Shown one piece after another: positions 19,537 to 28,594 of a stretch of DNA of 64,000 bases. Position 1 is the first letter of the stretch. Each line of letters starts with the position of its first letter. Source of the DNA: Archaeoglobus veneficus SNP6 (GTDB lineage Archaea; Halobacteriota; Archaeoglobi; Archaeoglobales; Archaeoglobaceae); NCBI RefSeq assembly GCF_000194625.1, contig NC_015320.1, positions 1,224,612-1,288,611 of the forward strand, given 5' to 3'. Under the pieces are notes generated by a model. The model was not told where the DNA came from, did no database searches, and saw only the letters and a program-made list of their open reading frames with translations. The position numbers and the translations under genes were made by a program.

Positions 19537-21162
19537 TCATTTCCTTACCTTGGCCAGCACATCCCTTGCAATCAGATAGGCAGTGGTGTCTTCCTCGCTC
19601 TTAACCTCAAACTCCATTGCCTCGCCTCTCGTGGCCTTGAGGACGAGTTCACCCCTCCTGCTGTACATCAGGCCTTCTGGCAGAGTGGTGTCAACCTTGT
19701 AGTAGTACTTCATTATCACGTTCTTCATTATGGCTGCATCTCCTTTCATCTCTCCATTGGAGAGTTTCTCGGCTTTTTCGAACAGTAACACGAAATTTGG
19801 AGAGTTGTAACCGTACTGCCTGTAGAGGTTGAATGCGAGACAGGCTGCCCTGAAGTAGTATTCGCCAGCGGCATCGTCGCCCCTTTTCTCAAGAACCTTT
19901 GCCACATTAATGTAACATTTCATTCTTATGTCCGGTGGAAGGAAAGCCTCATACCTCATTGCTTCAGCGACGAGATTCTCAGCCTCCTCATCCCTGTTCT
20001 CCTCGAGATACAGTGATGCAAGGTTGTTCAGTGCTGCAGCAAGCTGAGGAACGAATTCTGAACTCTCAGCAGCGAGTTTTCGCAGTATTCCGAGGACGTT
20101 GATGTAACATTTCTCCACGTCTTCAAGTTTGTTAAGCCTCTTGTAAAGAACGCCAAGGTTGTTGAGGGTTTTTGCAAGCTCAGGAACCGTGGAGGGGTCT
20201 TTTTCTACCATTTCTTTCCTTATGATCAGAGCCTCCTCCAGCGCTTCCTTTGCCTTGTCAAGCTTGTTGAGGTTGAAGCAGAGCAGTCCGAGGTTGTCGA
20301 GAACGATTGCAAGCTCGTTCCTCATCCCGAGTTCTTTCATTATCTTAACTGCCCAGTCGTAGTGCTCCTCTGCTTCATCGTAACGCCTCATGAAGTGGTA
20401 GAGGTTTCCAAGGTTGTTGAAGAGCTTTGCGAGGTCTGACATCTTCGATTCATCCTTCTTCGACAGTTCGATGTACTCGTCTATTGCCATGCGGTAGTAC
20501 TTCTCCGCTTCATCCTTCCTGCCAGCGTCAAAGCACAGGTTTGCGAGGTTTCTCAGGACGTAGGCTTTCTTCTCTCCCTCAACCTTCTCTCCTTCGAGCT
20601 TAGCATCCTTGAGTTTCTCGACGAGCGTCTCTCCAAGCTCTATCAGCTTGGCAGACGGCTGTTTCTGCTGGAGAAATTCTTCAACGGCATCTTCAAGCAT
20701 TCCTGCCTTGATTGCGTGCTCGATGAACTCGTAAACGTCACCGCTCCTCCTGCCGAACTTATCCATCCTCTTCTTCCAGTACTTTGCTGCGAGGCTGTGA
20801 TCGCCTTCGCCAATCTCGTCGCGCAGGGCTTTGATGGTAAATCTGACGATATCACCCCGCCTCTCCAAAAGTCCAGCTTCAATAAGCCTGTCTACAACGT
20901 CAACCGGGTACTTCTCAGAAAAAGTATCTTTAAGAAGTTCGTAATCAGCTTCACCAAGGAGAGCGAAGTCTTTAAGCATTGAGAAGGCGTTATCTCCGGC
21001 AAGCTTTTCAATAACCTTTTCAAGTGCCTCATCCGGATCCTTAATTGCTCTAAGGCTGTCTGCTTCGTCTCCAAGCTTATCCTCGTTTCTTATAATAAGT
21101 TCGTTTGCTATGGCCCTTACACCCGCCTTGAGCATGCACTTATTCTCCACATTCTCCTCCAT
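19537..21162 (-). CDS. Tetratricopeptide-repeat protein
   Basis: A 541-residue soluble protein. From about residue 200 to 430 it has at least five TPR motifs of about 42-residue spacing with NNLG/LNNLA turns (LFNNLGNLYHFMRRYDEAEEHY and related repeats), typical of kinesin-light-chain-like TPR_12 arrays. The first 140 residues include a winged-helix-like segment (VDRLIEAGLLERRGDIVRFT). It may be a scaffold. It is upstream of the condensin unit on the same strand. Confidence 0.85.
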   Translation of the reverse strand: MEENVENKCMLKAGVRAIANELIIRNEDKLGDEADSLRAIKDPDEALEKVIEKLAGDNAFSMLKDFALLGEADYELLKDTFSEKYPVDVVDRLIEAGLLERRGDIVRFTIKALRDEIGEGDHSLAAKYWKKRMDKFGRRSGDVYEFIEHAIKAGMLEDAVEEFLQQKQPSAKLIELGETLVEKLKDAKLEGEKVEGEKKAYVLRNLANLCFDAGRKDEAEKYYRMAIDEYIELSKKDESKMSDLAKLFNNLGNLYHFMRRYDEAEEHYDWAVKIMKELGMRNELAIVLDNLGLLCFNLNKLDKAKEALEEALIIRKEMVEKDPSTVPELAKTLNNLGVLYKRLNKLEDVEKCYINVLGILRKLAAESSEFVPQLAAALNNLASLYLEENRDEEAENLVAEAMRYEAFLPPDIRMKCYINVAKVLEKRGDDAAGEYYFRAACLAFNLYRQYGYNSPNFVLLFEKAEKLSNGEMKGDAAIMKNVIMKYYYKVDTTLPEGLMYSRRGELVLKATRGEAMEFEVKSEEDTTAYLIARDVLAKVRK

Positions 21163-21236
21163 TTCCTGACACCCACATCCCGGTTGTAGGGGCTATATTT
21201 ATAGCTTAGTCATTTCTATCTTTTCGAGGCTGTGCA

Positions 21237-22004
21237 TTATTCAGCGGTGAGAGGTGCGAAAGTTCCAGCCGAGATATCATCTTGCTTCCCCAAGTAAAGA
21301 AGCATTAGCCACACGCTCAGCAGCGAAACAGCGAGGGGTTCGAAAAGCGGTGCAAGGAAGGGGATAATAGACAGAAGAGCTACGATGGCGCTCATAAACA
21401 TTGCCGCAAAGACCTTAAAGTAGTTCCTGATTGCAAAGCTGAAACCCCTCGCTATTGCTTCAAAAACACCACAGTTGTCTGCAATGAGGACGTACCTCGG
21501 CATTACAACGAAGGGCATTGAGAGAACGAGGACTAAGAGGAGAACAGTGTAAACATTCTCATTCTGAGTAACGTAAGACAGCGCCGAGAAGGGCATCGCA
21601 ACGGCAAGTAACGCGAGGCTGCACAGCGTATCGACGGCAATTAGCCTCATTGTATGCAGGAGGCCATAGTCTATGGCAGAAGGGATCGTGAAGCTTCCCC
21701 TGACAGCAAGTTCCCGAGCACTGCCAATGAGAGCGGCGTTAAAAAATTCAACGGCTACAAATGCTACGGTTCCAAATAGGAGAAAAACAAGCAGAGTTTT
21801 TGTTAAATCCGCCGTCATAAGATCTCTTATTTTTTCGCTCATCCTCTCTACATCACCGCTTTCTGCAACTTTTTTAAGCTCTTCAGCAGGTATGGCAGTA
21901 AACACGGCAGCCACCATGAAGAGATAGAATACGATAATGCTGGCCAGAGGAAAAAGCAGTATGACAGGATTCCGGGCCAAAAGTCTTAATCCTCTGCGGA
22001 ACAT
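21237..22004 (-). CDS. Multi-span membrane protein of unknown function
   Basis: Polytopic membrane protein of 255 residues starting MFRRGLRLLARNPVILLFPL, with about six hydrophobic segments. The repeated-looking amphipathic loop near residue 40-75 (AEELKKVAESGDVERMSEKIRD) is charged. This resembles archaeal DUF-type membrane proteins whose first residues form an amphipathic helix before the first span, but I cannot name the family. The ATG at 22004 lies directly next to the divergent hemD region, and the longer open frame to 22106 is not needed. Confidence 0.75.
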   Translation of the reverse strand: MFRRGLRLLARNPVILLFPLASIIVFYLFMVAAVFTAIPAEELKKVAESGDVERMSEKIRDLMTADLTKTLLVFLLFGTVAFVAVEFFNAALIGSARELAVRGSFTIPSAIDYGLLHTMRLIAVDTLCSLALLAVAMPFSALSYVTQNENVYTVLLLVLVLSMPFVVMPRYVLIADNCGVFEAIARGFSFAIRNYFKVFAAMFMSAIVALLSIIPFLAPLFEPLAVSLLSVWLMLLYLGKQDDISAGTFAPLTAE

Positions 22005-22046
22005 ATGGCAAAAGAGAATCCACAAAATAAAAAGGTTGGTGTAAGC

Positions 22047-22790
22047 TTGAGGGTTGCAGTATTCAGACCAAAAGAGCATATTGAAGAAACGGCAAAGGTT
22101 CTGCAAAAGGAGGGTTTTGAGGTAGTAGCGGCTCCATTTCTCAAAACGGTGGTCAGTGAGGAGGGTGTCGAGAAGCTGAAGAAAGCAGAGTTCGAAGTTG
22201 CGATTATAACAAGTCAGACTGCTGCAAAAATCGCAGCAAAAAACATACCTCTGCAGGGGAAGAGGGTGATTGCAATAGGCAAAAAAACAGCATCAGTTCT
22301 GAGCAACGCTGGTGTAAATTCCGAAATGCCTTCTAAGTTTGATTCAAAGAGTATTGTGGAAGAGTTCGCCGAAAAGCTGAGAGGAAAGAAGGTAGCCATA
22401 CTCAGAAGTGACAAGGGTGACCCGGTCTTGCTGAACCTGAAGAACTACGCTGAGGTGGAGGAGATAGTTCTGTACAGAATCGAGGAAGAGCACGGCAAAG
22501 AGCAGCTTGAAGTTCTTGAGAAAGTTGCGAGGGGAGAACTCGATGCTGCCATTTTCTCGAGCAGAATGATGGTGCACAGCTTTATGAAGCTTGCAGATAA
22601 AGCAGGCATGCTTAAAGACGTGATAGGGGGGCTCAGCAAAATGCACGTGATAGCCATAGGTCCGCCCACAGCAAGAGCCCTGAAAGAATACGACATTACT
22701 CCTCTGATGCCCGAAGAGTACACGTTCGAGGGCGTAATGAAGCTGCTCCGCAGCCTTAGAGCCGAGCGTGGCCAGCAGCGAAAGCAATAA
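22047..22790 (+). CDS. hemD: Uroporphyrinogen-III synthase
   Basis: Cyclises hydroxymethylbilane to uroporphyrinogen III for haem and cobamide synthesis. The protein begins LRVAVFRPKEHIEETAKVLQKEGF, followed by VAIITSQTAAKIAA, VIAIGKKTASVLSNAG and GPPTARALKEY, the paired-domain pattern of HemD. The open frame starts with an ATG at 22005, but that is one base from the divergent gene start; the TTG at 22047 with GGTTGGTG upstream and a TATA-like aaaataaaaa before it is a better start. It heads a unit with a small zinc ribbon and aroA. Confidence 0.82.
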   Translation: MRVAVFRPKEHIEETAKVLQKEGFEVVAAPFLKTVVSEEGVEKLKKAEFEVAIITSQTAAKIAAKNIPLQGKRVIAIGKKTASVLSNAGVNSEMPSKFDSKSIVEEFAEKLRGKKVAILRSDKGDPVLLNLKNYAEVEEIVLYRIEEEHGKEQLEVLEKVARGELDAAIFSSRMMVHSFMKLADKAGMLKDVIGGLSKMHVIAIGPPTARALKEYDITPLMPEEYTFEGVMKLLRSLRAERGQQRKQ

Positions 22791-22815
22791 ATTACACCTT
22801 TGCGAAACTGTGTCA

Positions 22816-22992
22816 ATGTACCTCACGTGCAAAAAATGCGGGAACGATACGTTCAAAATTACTTCCGACATGAGGGCAGAGTGCACGAAGTGCGGCGCAA
22901 CCTACGAAATCTGCTTCAAGCCCTCTCCGAAACCTCCGGAGCCTCCAGAACCCCTCCCACCGAGCAAACCGGGAATTATCTGGTTCAGGTGA
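22816..22992 (+). CDS. Small zinc-ribbon protein
   Basis: A 58-residue protein: MYLTCKKCGNDTFKI then AECTKCGATYEIC provide two Cys pairs of a zinc ribbon. The C-terminal 25 residues are a Pro/Glu/Pro-rich tail ending IIWFR. The frame opens earlier (22768), but the ATG at 22816 begins right at the first Cys block. It lies between hemD and aroA with short spacers, so it is co-transcribed. The function is unknown. Confidence 0.72.
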   Translation: MYLTCKKCGNDTFKITSDMRAECTKCGATYEICFKPSPKPPEPPEPLPPSKPGIIWFR

Positions 22993-22996
22993 GAGC

Positions 22997-24256
22997 ATGG
23001 ATGTAAGAATACTCAGAAGCGAAGTTGATGGAAAGGCTACGCCACCCCCATCGAAGAGTTATACCCATAGAGCCTTTATCGCTGCTTCGCTTTCACCATC
23101 CGCCCTAGTGGAGAATCCTCTTTTCTCCGATGATACCCTCGCAACGCTGAAGGCCTGCAGGTTTATAGGAGCAGAAGTTACGAGGTGGAAGGATCTGATA
23201 GCTTTCAGAGGAGTCGAGGACGTAGAATCTTCGGGTTATATCAACGTCGAGAACTCCGGTACAACACTGAGACTCTTCCTCGGCATCCTGTCCCATTCTA
23301 AGCGCATCTGTGTCATCGACGGCGATTCGTCGCTCAGAAAGAGACCGAACAGAAGCCTTGCCCTGACTTTAAACAAACTCGGTGCAAAAATATGGGGAGA
23401 TTACGATTTCAAAGCTCCACTCAAGGTTTGTGGAATTGTAACAGGCGGAGAAGTGTCCATCAGAGCGGAGAGCTCCCAGTTCATTTCGTCACTCCTTTTC
23501 TCTCTCCCCCTCGCAAAGTATGATTCCGAAATCAAAGTCGAGGAGGTTAAATCGAGACCATATATAGATATCACCCTCCACGTCCTCGAGGAAAGCGGTA
23601 TTGAAGTAAAAGCAGATGGCAAGAACTTCTACATCCCCGGAGAACAGTCTTACTCGCTAAAGACTTTCAGTGTTCCTGCAGACTTCTCGTCGGCAAGCTA
23701 CCTCATCGCTGCTGGTTTGCTGGCCGGAAGAGTCGAAGTGCTCAATATGTCAGATTCAAGACAGGGCGATAAGCGTATAGTTGACATAGCAAAGCAGATG
23801 GGTGGAAACGTCAGATGGGACAAGGAAAATGGCGTGATTACGGCCAAGCAGTCGGAGCTTGAAGGTATTGAAGTTGATGCTTCAGACATTCCGGATCTCG
23901 TTCCGACCATTGCCGTTCTTGCTGCTGTTGCGAGGGGTAAGACAACGATTTACAACGCAGAACATCTCAGAATAAAGGAAATAGACAGAATTGATGGCTG
24001 TTACAAGAACCTGAGGAGCCTCGGCATTGAAGTTGAAAAGAGGAGAGACGGGCTCGTCATCAAGGGCGGAAGCATTAGAGGTGGCACAGTTGACTCGTTC
24101 GGAGACCACAGAATGGCCCTCGCTTTCTCACTCCTCGGTCTCGTTGCAGAAGAAGGAGTCACCGTCAAAAACGCAGAGGTCGTTTCAGTCTCCTTCCCCG
24201 GCTACTTCGACGTCCTGAAAAACCTTTCCGCAAAGGTGGAATGGATTAAGAGTTAA
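22997..24256 (+). CDS. aroA: 3-phosphoshikimate 1-carboxyvinyltransferase (EPSP synthase)
   Basis: Sixth step of the shikimate pathway. The N-terminal PSKSYTHRAFIAASLS carries the catalytic Lys and Arg positions, NSGTTLRLFLGIL forms the phosphoenolpyruvate loop, SSQFISSLLFSLPLA is the substrate segment and DSFGDHRMALAFSL is the C-terminal signature. The length (419) is normal. It starts four bases after the zinc-ribbon gene. Confidence 0.96.
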   Translation: MDVRILRSEVDGKATPPPSKSYTHRAFIAASLSPSALVENPLFSDDTLATLKACRFIGAEVTRWKDLIAFRGVEDVESSGYINVENSGTTLRLFLGILSHSKRICVIDGDSSLRKRPNRSLALTLNKLGAKIWGDYDFKAPLKVCGIVTGGEVSIRAESSQFISSLLFSLPLAKYDSEIKVEEVKSRPYIDITLHVLEESGIEVKADGKNFYIPGEQSYSLKTFSVPADFSSASYLIAAGLLAGRVEVLNMSDSRQGDKRIVDIAKQMGGNVRWDKENGVITAKQSELEGIEVDASDIPDLVPTIAVLAAVARGKTTIYNAEHLRIKEIDRIDGCYKNLRSLGIEVEKRRDGLVIKGGSIRGGTVDSFGDHRMALAFSLLGLVAEEGVTVKNAEVVSVSFPGYFDVLKNLSAKVEWIKS

Positions 24257-24286
24257 ACTTTTTTACCGCCTCACCTACGCGGGAGC

Positions 24287-25042
24287 ATGATTGAGGAAAC
24301 GACGATAACAAGAGCGATAGCTGAGAAATACATGGAAAAATTCCTCGAAAATCTTGAATGCGACGTATGTATCGTTGGTGGTGGCCCTTCTGGCCTCGTT
24401 TCGGCATACTATCTCGCAAAGAGGGGTTTCAAGGTCTCACTGTTCGAAAAGAAGCTCAGTCTTGGCGGTGGAATCTGGGGCGGCGGAATGATGTTCAACA
24501 AGGTGGTCGTTCAGAATAACGCTCTCGAAGTTCTAAACGATGTTGGCATTGGATATGAAAAGTACGACGATACGCACTACGTCGTCGATGCGATAGAGCT
24601 TGCATCCGGCCTAATATACAGCGCAGTTAAAGCTGGGGCAGCTATCTTCAACCTGATAAACGTTGAAGACGTGATGATAAAGGAGGATAGGATTACCGGC
24701 CTCGTGATAAACTGGACGGCTGTTGAGATGTCCGGCCTTCACATCGACCCCATGACTGTTGCTTGCAAGGCTGTTGTTGATGCTACGGGCCATGACGCAT
24801 CGGTCTGCCACATCGTCGCCAGAAAGACGGAAAAGCTGAATCTTGCAGGAGAGAAATACATGTGGGCCGAGAAAGCTGAGAAGGCTATAGTTGAACACAC
24901 TTCGGAGGTTTATCCCGGACTCTTTGTAACGGGTATGAGCGTCGCTGCTGTGTACGGTTTGCCACGAATGGGGCCAATCTTCGGTGGAATGCTGCTGAGC
25001 GGTAGAAAAGTTGCGGAACTCGTGACGGAAAAATTGGGATAA
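24287..25042 (+). CDS. thi4: Thi4-family sulfide-dependent thiazole synthase
   Basis: Forms the ADP-thiazole precursor of thiamine from NAD, glycine and sulfide. The N-terminal FAD/NAD fold is GGGPSGLVSAYYLAK near 32, then GGGIWGGGMMFNK. At the place of the yeast sulfur-donor Cys the sequence is GLHIDPMTV: it has His, as in catalytic archaeal Thi4 enzymes that take sulfide from solution. VDATGHDASVCH and GLPRMGPIFGGMLLSG are intact. Thi4 in yeast donates its own sulfur once; this one should turn over repeatedly. It has its own start 30 bases after aroA. Confidence 0.93.
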   Translation: MIEETTITRAIAEKYMEKFLENLECDVCIVGGGPSGLVSAYYLAKRGFKVSLFEKKLSLGGGIWGGGMMFNKVVVQNNALEVLNDVGIGYEKYDDTHYVVDAIELASGLIYSAVKAGAAIFNLINVEDVMIKEDRITGLVINWTAVEMSGLHIDPMTVACKAVVDATGHDASVCHIVARKTEKLNLAGEKYMWAEKAEKAIVEHTSEVYPGLFVTGMSVAAVYGLPRMGPIFGGMLLSGRKVAELVTEKLG

Positions 25043-25075
25043 AAATAAAAATTTTAATTAATTTTTCAACCTGTT
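25043..25075. terminator. T-rich termination region between thi4 and the carbonic anhydrase
   Basis: The short gap between convergent genes reads aaaataaaaattttaattaatttttcaacc, giving U-rich tracts on both strands, as expected for archaeal intrinsic termination. Confidence 0.4.
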
Positions 25076-25846
25076 TTAGTGTCCTCCTTCACCTTCTGTG
25101 CCTTCTGTGGATTCGCCGCCAAACATTGCGTTGTAGCCCTTGGCAAGCTCGATGTTAACGTGCACTACTGCTTCGTTGGTGTGCTTGAATGGATAGTCCT
25201 CAGTGATTTCAGGCAGGTTGTCTGCAACGCTCTGGTTTGTGACAGCCATGCCGGCGGGCACATACCTTCCATCTGGAATGGTCACGCCGATGACCTTGGC
25301 TCCAGGCTCGATGACACAGTTCTTGCCCACCTTAGCCTTGAATACGAGCGCTTGCATGCCAATGAACGTGCCGGAACCAACGTACGCTGGTCCGTGCACC
25401 TGGCTCTGGTGTGCAAGAGAAACATGATCCGCTATGTAAACAGCATACTTCTTGCCATCATCTCCAACGACGAGGTTTTTCTCTATCGGGTTACCTTCAG
25501 CATCCCTCGTTTCAAGAGCATGGATAACTACGCAATCCTGTATGTTTGAATAATCACCAACGTATATCGGCATTCCTTCATCTCCTCTCACGGATGCGTG
25601 AGGTGAGATGCAGACGTACTTGCCGATATGGACATCACCAATTACAGTTGCATACGGGTGGACGAAAGCTGTTGGATCGATGTCGGGCATCGTTTGTTCA
25701 TCATTCCACTCAGTAATCGGGTTCGCATGAATGTTGGACGCCTTCTCCTCAGGAGTCTCCAGTGGCTCTATTGCACCCTTTTCCGCTGCGCAGCCCAGCA
25801 AGAGGGCGGCAAACAAAACCGTTGTCAGGATTATAGCCCATCTCAT
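25076..25846 (-). CDS. cam: Gamma-class carbonic anhydrase, predicted lipoprotein
   Basis: Close in sequence to the Methanosarcina Cam enzyme. Left-handed beta-helix repeats run from DPTAFVHPYATVIGDVHIG to TIPDGRYVPAG. Zinc ligands: His in VVIHALET and two in SLAHQSQVHG. The acidic loop that carries the proton shuttle in Cam (ETINEEGEP there) reads ETRDAEGNPIEKN here, so the loop is kept. The N-terminus MRWAIILTTVLFAALLLGCAAE is a lipoprotein signal peptide with cleavage before Cys19, so the enzyme is outside the membrane. The TATA box (ttatataatg on the minus strand) is about 25 bases ahead. Confidence 0.92.
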   Translation of the reverse strand: MRWAIILTTVLFAALLLGCAAEKGAIEPLETPEEKASNIHANPITEWNDEQTMPDIDPTAFVHPYATVIGDVHIGKYVCISPHASVRGDEGMPIYVGDYSNIQDCVVIHALETRDAEGNPIEKNLVVGDDGKKYAVYIADHVSLAHQSQVHGPAYVGSGTFIGMQALVFKAKVGKNCVIEPGAKVIGVTIPDGRYVPAGMAVTNQSVADNLPEITEDYPFKHTNEAVVHVNIELAKGYNAMFGGESTEGTEGEGGH

Positions 25847-25977
25847 AATGAGGGCGGTTCGAAGGCATTATATAATAATTACGAATTAGGTACACCTAAA
25901 AGCAATAATTAGCAAAGATAAGAATGATATAAATCCGAACATATTTTTGAGGATAATATTCAAAAATAGAAATGCTT

Positions 25978-27612
25978 TCACATCAGTTTGAAATAGCTCC
26001 CCCTGCTCCTCGCATGCATATACAGACTGTAGAGTAGTGTAGCTCTGTTTGAAGAAACCCTGAAAGCTTTTTCGTTGCCAATGACTATGAACTTCTTCCT
26101 CGCCCTTGTAAGAGCGACGTTAAATCTTCTGAAGTCAGAAGCAAAGCGCAAGTCTTTAACGGCTGTAGTGCTAAATATGATGACATCCTTCTCTCTTCCC
26201 TGAAACGCATCAACGGTGTTAACCTCAACAGTATTCAGCCCGATTCTATTTATCATTTCAGAGATCAACTTTCTCTGCCTAACGTACGGTGTTATAATCC
26301 CTATGTCCTCTACATTTACTCCGTTTGAAACGAGTTCCCTACATATCTCCACTACTACCCTCGCCTCTACCTCGTTAAGCTTCGAGCCCTTTCCCTCTTC
26401 TCTTCCGCAAGCAGAGACGAAAACTATCGGTCTGCCAGGATCGATAATTTCAGCAAACTTTCCCTCAGGTATTATTTCGAGCTTCACGTTCTTGCAGCTT
26501 TCATGAGGTCTGATCCTGTGCCCGTAGACGTGTTTAGCGACGAAACCTATTATCTCGCTGTTGCTTCTGTAGTGGTTTCTAAGCCATATAGCCCTTCTCG
26601 CCCAATCGTGGAAGAAGTTAAACGCACTGTAAGCAGATGCATCCGTAGAAAGGACAGGGGGAAGCTGGTAAGGGTCACCAACGAGGACGTATTTCCTTCC
26701 TCTTTCCATCCCGAGGAGTGCAGCAGAAATAAGAGCCTGACTCGCCTCATCTATGAAAACGATGTCGAAGTCCTGATCTGCCATGGGGAAGAGAGCACAC
26801 TTTATGAGCGTGGCTCCAACGATAACAGCGTCATTCACAATCCTGAGCATCTCCCTTTCGATCTTTCTTGCTTTCCTTGCAGTGAGTTCAGCAAGTTCTT
26901 CAGCGTCGCTCGCATTTTCTTCATCCTCCACGGCCTTTGAAGCCATCCTCTCAAGGGAGAATTTCAAAACGGCTGGCGAGAGCTTGGATGGATTTCCTAC
27001 TCTCACAGCCTTTTCTTGTCTCTCTATGACGTTATCAACAGCTCTGTTCGTGTGGGAAGTGATTAGAACCCGACTCCCAGAAGAGGAGGCGAGTTTTGCT
27101 GCTTTCGAGATGAACGTGGTTTTTCCCGTCCCCGGAGGGCCTACAACGAGCAAAACTTCGTTGTCTTCGAGCTCGAGAGAGGTCAGAACCGCCGAACTCT
27201 GCCACTCGTCCAGACCCTCTACTTTTCCATCCACAGACTTCGATGTAACTTCCGGCAGGCTGCTGTTTTCTATGGCCATTTCTATAGCCTGAATCTGCAA
27301 ATCGTAGGAAATCAGGCTTTCAAGCTCTACAAGGTTCAGTTCCTTTTCATCCGGCTTTGAAATGAGCTTAAGGAGCGTGTACCTCCCGGAAGCAATAACG
27401 TATCCGAGTTCCGAGATATCATCACCCTCAGCCACTCCAAGGAGCGTACCGAGAGGCAGAACTTTTCTGGTCCTGATAACTCCGATGTTGCTTTTACATG
27501 CAAGAAACTCGCCCCTGAAGGTCCCTCTTCTCCTGATACTCTCAATTACTCTGTTCCTTTCCATGGCAAGAATGGACTTGAGTTTGCTGAGTCTGTTCTG
27601 CCAGTCGTGCAT
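25978..27612 (-). CDS. UPF1/Dna2-like superfamily 1 DNA/RNA helicase
   Basis: 544-residue helicase with motif [14 protein letters not shown], motif Ia VLITSHTNRAVDN, motif II DIVFIDEASQA, motif III LVGDPYQLPPVL, motif V VNTVDAFQGREKDVIIFS and motif VI NVALTRARKKFIVIG. The N-terminal 150 residues have a beta-rich domain with STR-type strands (VIASGRYTLLKLISKPD), comparable to the beta-barrel of UPF1-like helicases. Function in nucleic-acid repair or decay is likely; the substrate cannot be read. Confidence 0.93.
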   Translation of the reverse strand: MHDWQNRLSKLKSILAMERNRVIESIRRRGTFRGEFLACKSNIGVIRTRKVLPLGTLLGVAEGDDISELGYVIASGRYTLLKLISKPDEKELNLVELESLISYDLQIQAIEMAIENSSLPEVTSKSVDGKVEGLDEWQSSAVLTSLELEDNEVLLVVGPPGTGKTTFISKAAKLASSSGSRVLITSHTNRAVDNVIERQEKAVRVGNPSKLSPAVLKFSLERMASKAVEDEENASDAEELAELTARKARKIEREMLRIVNDAVIVGATLIKCALFPMADQDFDIVFIDEASQALISAALLGMERGRKYVLVGDPYQLPPVLSTDASAYSAFNFFHDWARRAIWLRNHYRSNSEIIGFVAKHVYGHRIRPHESCKNVKLEIIPEGKFAEIIDPGRPIVFVSACGREEGKGSKLNEVEARVVVEICRELVSNGVNVEDIGIITPYVRQRKLISEMINRIGLNTVEVNTVDAFQGREKDVIIFSTTAVKDLRFASDFRRFNVALTRARKKFIVIGNEKAFRVSSNRATLLYSLYMHARSRGSYFKLM

Positions 27613-27715
27613 GTCAATGTCCTCCTGAACGCATTCCTAAGTGTGGCCGTTACGACAGCTAAAACAACTATTGCCCAAATGCTTTATACGGCTTGAGAGC
27701 AATGCGAAAGTGTTC

Positions 27716-28372
27716 ATGAGGCTCGACCAATTCCTCGTCTCAAAAGGCTTTTTCACCACGAGACAGAAGGCAAAAGAGGCCATAAAGAGAGGATTCGTTT
27801 TCGTAAATGGCGTAAGAGTTACGAAGCCTTCCGCCAGAGTAAGCGGAGACGCTGAAATAGAGGTCAGATGCGAAGAGAGGCCGAGGGGATACTGGAAGCT
27901 CGCTGAAATAGATGCACGGTGGAAAATTATCGACAAAAACGATATCGTTCTCGATTTGGGCAGCAGTGCTGGAGGTTTCCTGCTGTACGCAAGCGAGAGG
28001 GCAAAGAAGGTTTATGGAATAGAGTTCAGCAGAGAATTCGAGGAAGAACTAAGGAAAATAGAGTCAGATAGGAAAAACGTCAGAGTGTTTATTGGCGATG
28101 CCTTCACCTTCGACACATCTATGCTCGAACCTCTCGACGTGATACTCGACGATCTGACCCTCGAGCCCTCTGCATCGCTCAAAGCGCTGAGTAGATTTCT
28201 ACCACTCCTGAAGGATGGTGGGAGGGTTCTCTTTGTTATGAAAGAGGGGAAGAACCCAGAGTTTGAGGAGTACGGCCTGGAAGTTGTCGATGTCATCGAT
28301 TCATCGGAAAGAAGGGAAAAATACTTCCTCCTTATCAAGTCCTGTAAAGTTCCGCCTTCAGCTTCTCCATGA
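27716..28372 (+). CDS. TlyA-like S4/FtsJ rRNA methyltransferase
   Basis: N-terminal S4 RNA-binding domain (MRLDQFLVSKGFFTTRQKAKEAIKRGFVFVNG) followed by an FtsJ/RrmJ-type methyltransferase (DIVLDLGSSAGGFLLYASERAKKVYGIE, with the SAM loop). It therefore probably methylates ribosomal RNA. Length 218 is close to TlyA (about 240-270) but a little short. The frame is open from 27641, but the ATG at 27716 begins the S4 domain and is preceded by GAAAGTGTTC. It overlaps the convergent small gene by about 38 bases. Confidence 0.86.
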   Translation: MRLDQFLVSKGFFTTRQKAKEAIKRGFVFVNGVRVTKPSARVSGDAEIEVRCEERPRGYWKLAEIDARWKIIDKNDIVLDLGSSAGGFLLYASERAKKVYGIEFSREFEEELRKIESDRKNVRVFIGDAFTFDTSMLEPLDVILDDLTLEPSASLKALSRFLPLLKDGGRVLFVMKEGKNPEFEEYGLEVVDVIDSSERREKYFLLIKSCKVPPSASP

Positions 28373-28580
28373 CTTCAAGGACGCGTTTTTCGAATTCTGT
28401 CGCACTGCTCAGAAGATCGTTCAACCCAAACTCCTCAATCTCTTCCCTCATTTCGGGATGAGAGGACATAAAATCCCTGAGGTTCACGACTGTCGATGCT
28501 GTGTCCGCATAGACATCGTTGAGCATTCCGAGCATCAGGAGGAGCCTCGCCTTTCTGTCGAAGAACGTCAATCCCACCAC
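28335..28580 (-). CDS. Small helical protein downstream of tpiA
   Basis: An 81-residue protein with an alpha-helical character (LLLMLGMLNDVYADTASTVVNLRDFM and EEFGLNDLLSSATEFEKRVLEVMEKLKAEL). I do not recognise it. It begins with a GTG close behind tpiA and overlaps the end of the methyltransferase gene on the other strand. Position and codon pattern support a real gene, but weakly. Confidence 0.5.
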   Translation of the reverse strand: MVGLTFFDRKARLLLMLGMLNDVYADTASTVVNLRDFMSSHPEMREEIEEFGLNDLLSSATEFEKRVLEVMEKLKAELYRT

Positions 28581-28594
28581 CGGTATGGCATCTT

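Noticed and set aside
22005-22046. N-terminal extension of HemD from the ATG at 22005
   Set aside because: The extension has no family similarity and would leave no room for the divergent promoter; the TTG at 22047 fits better.
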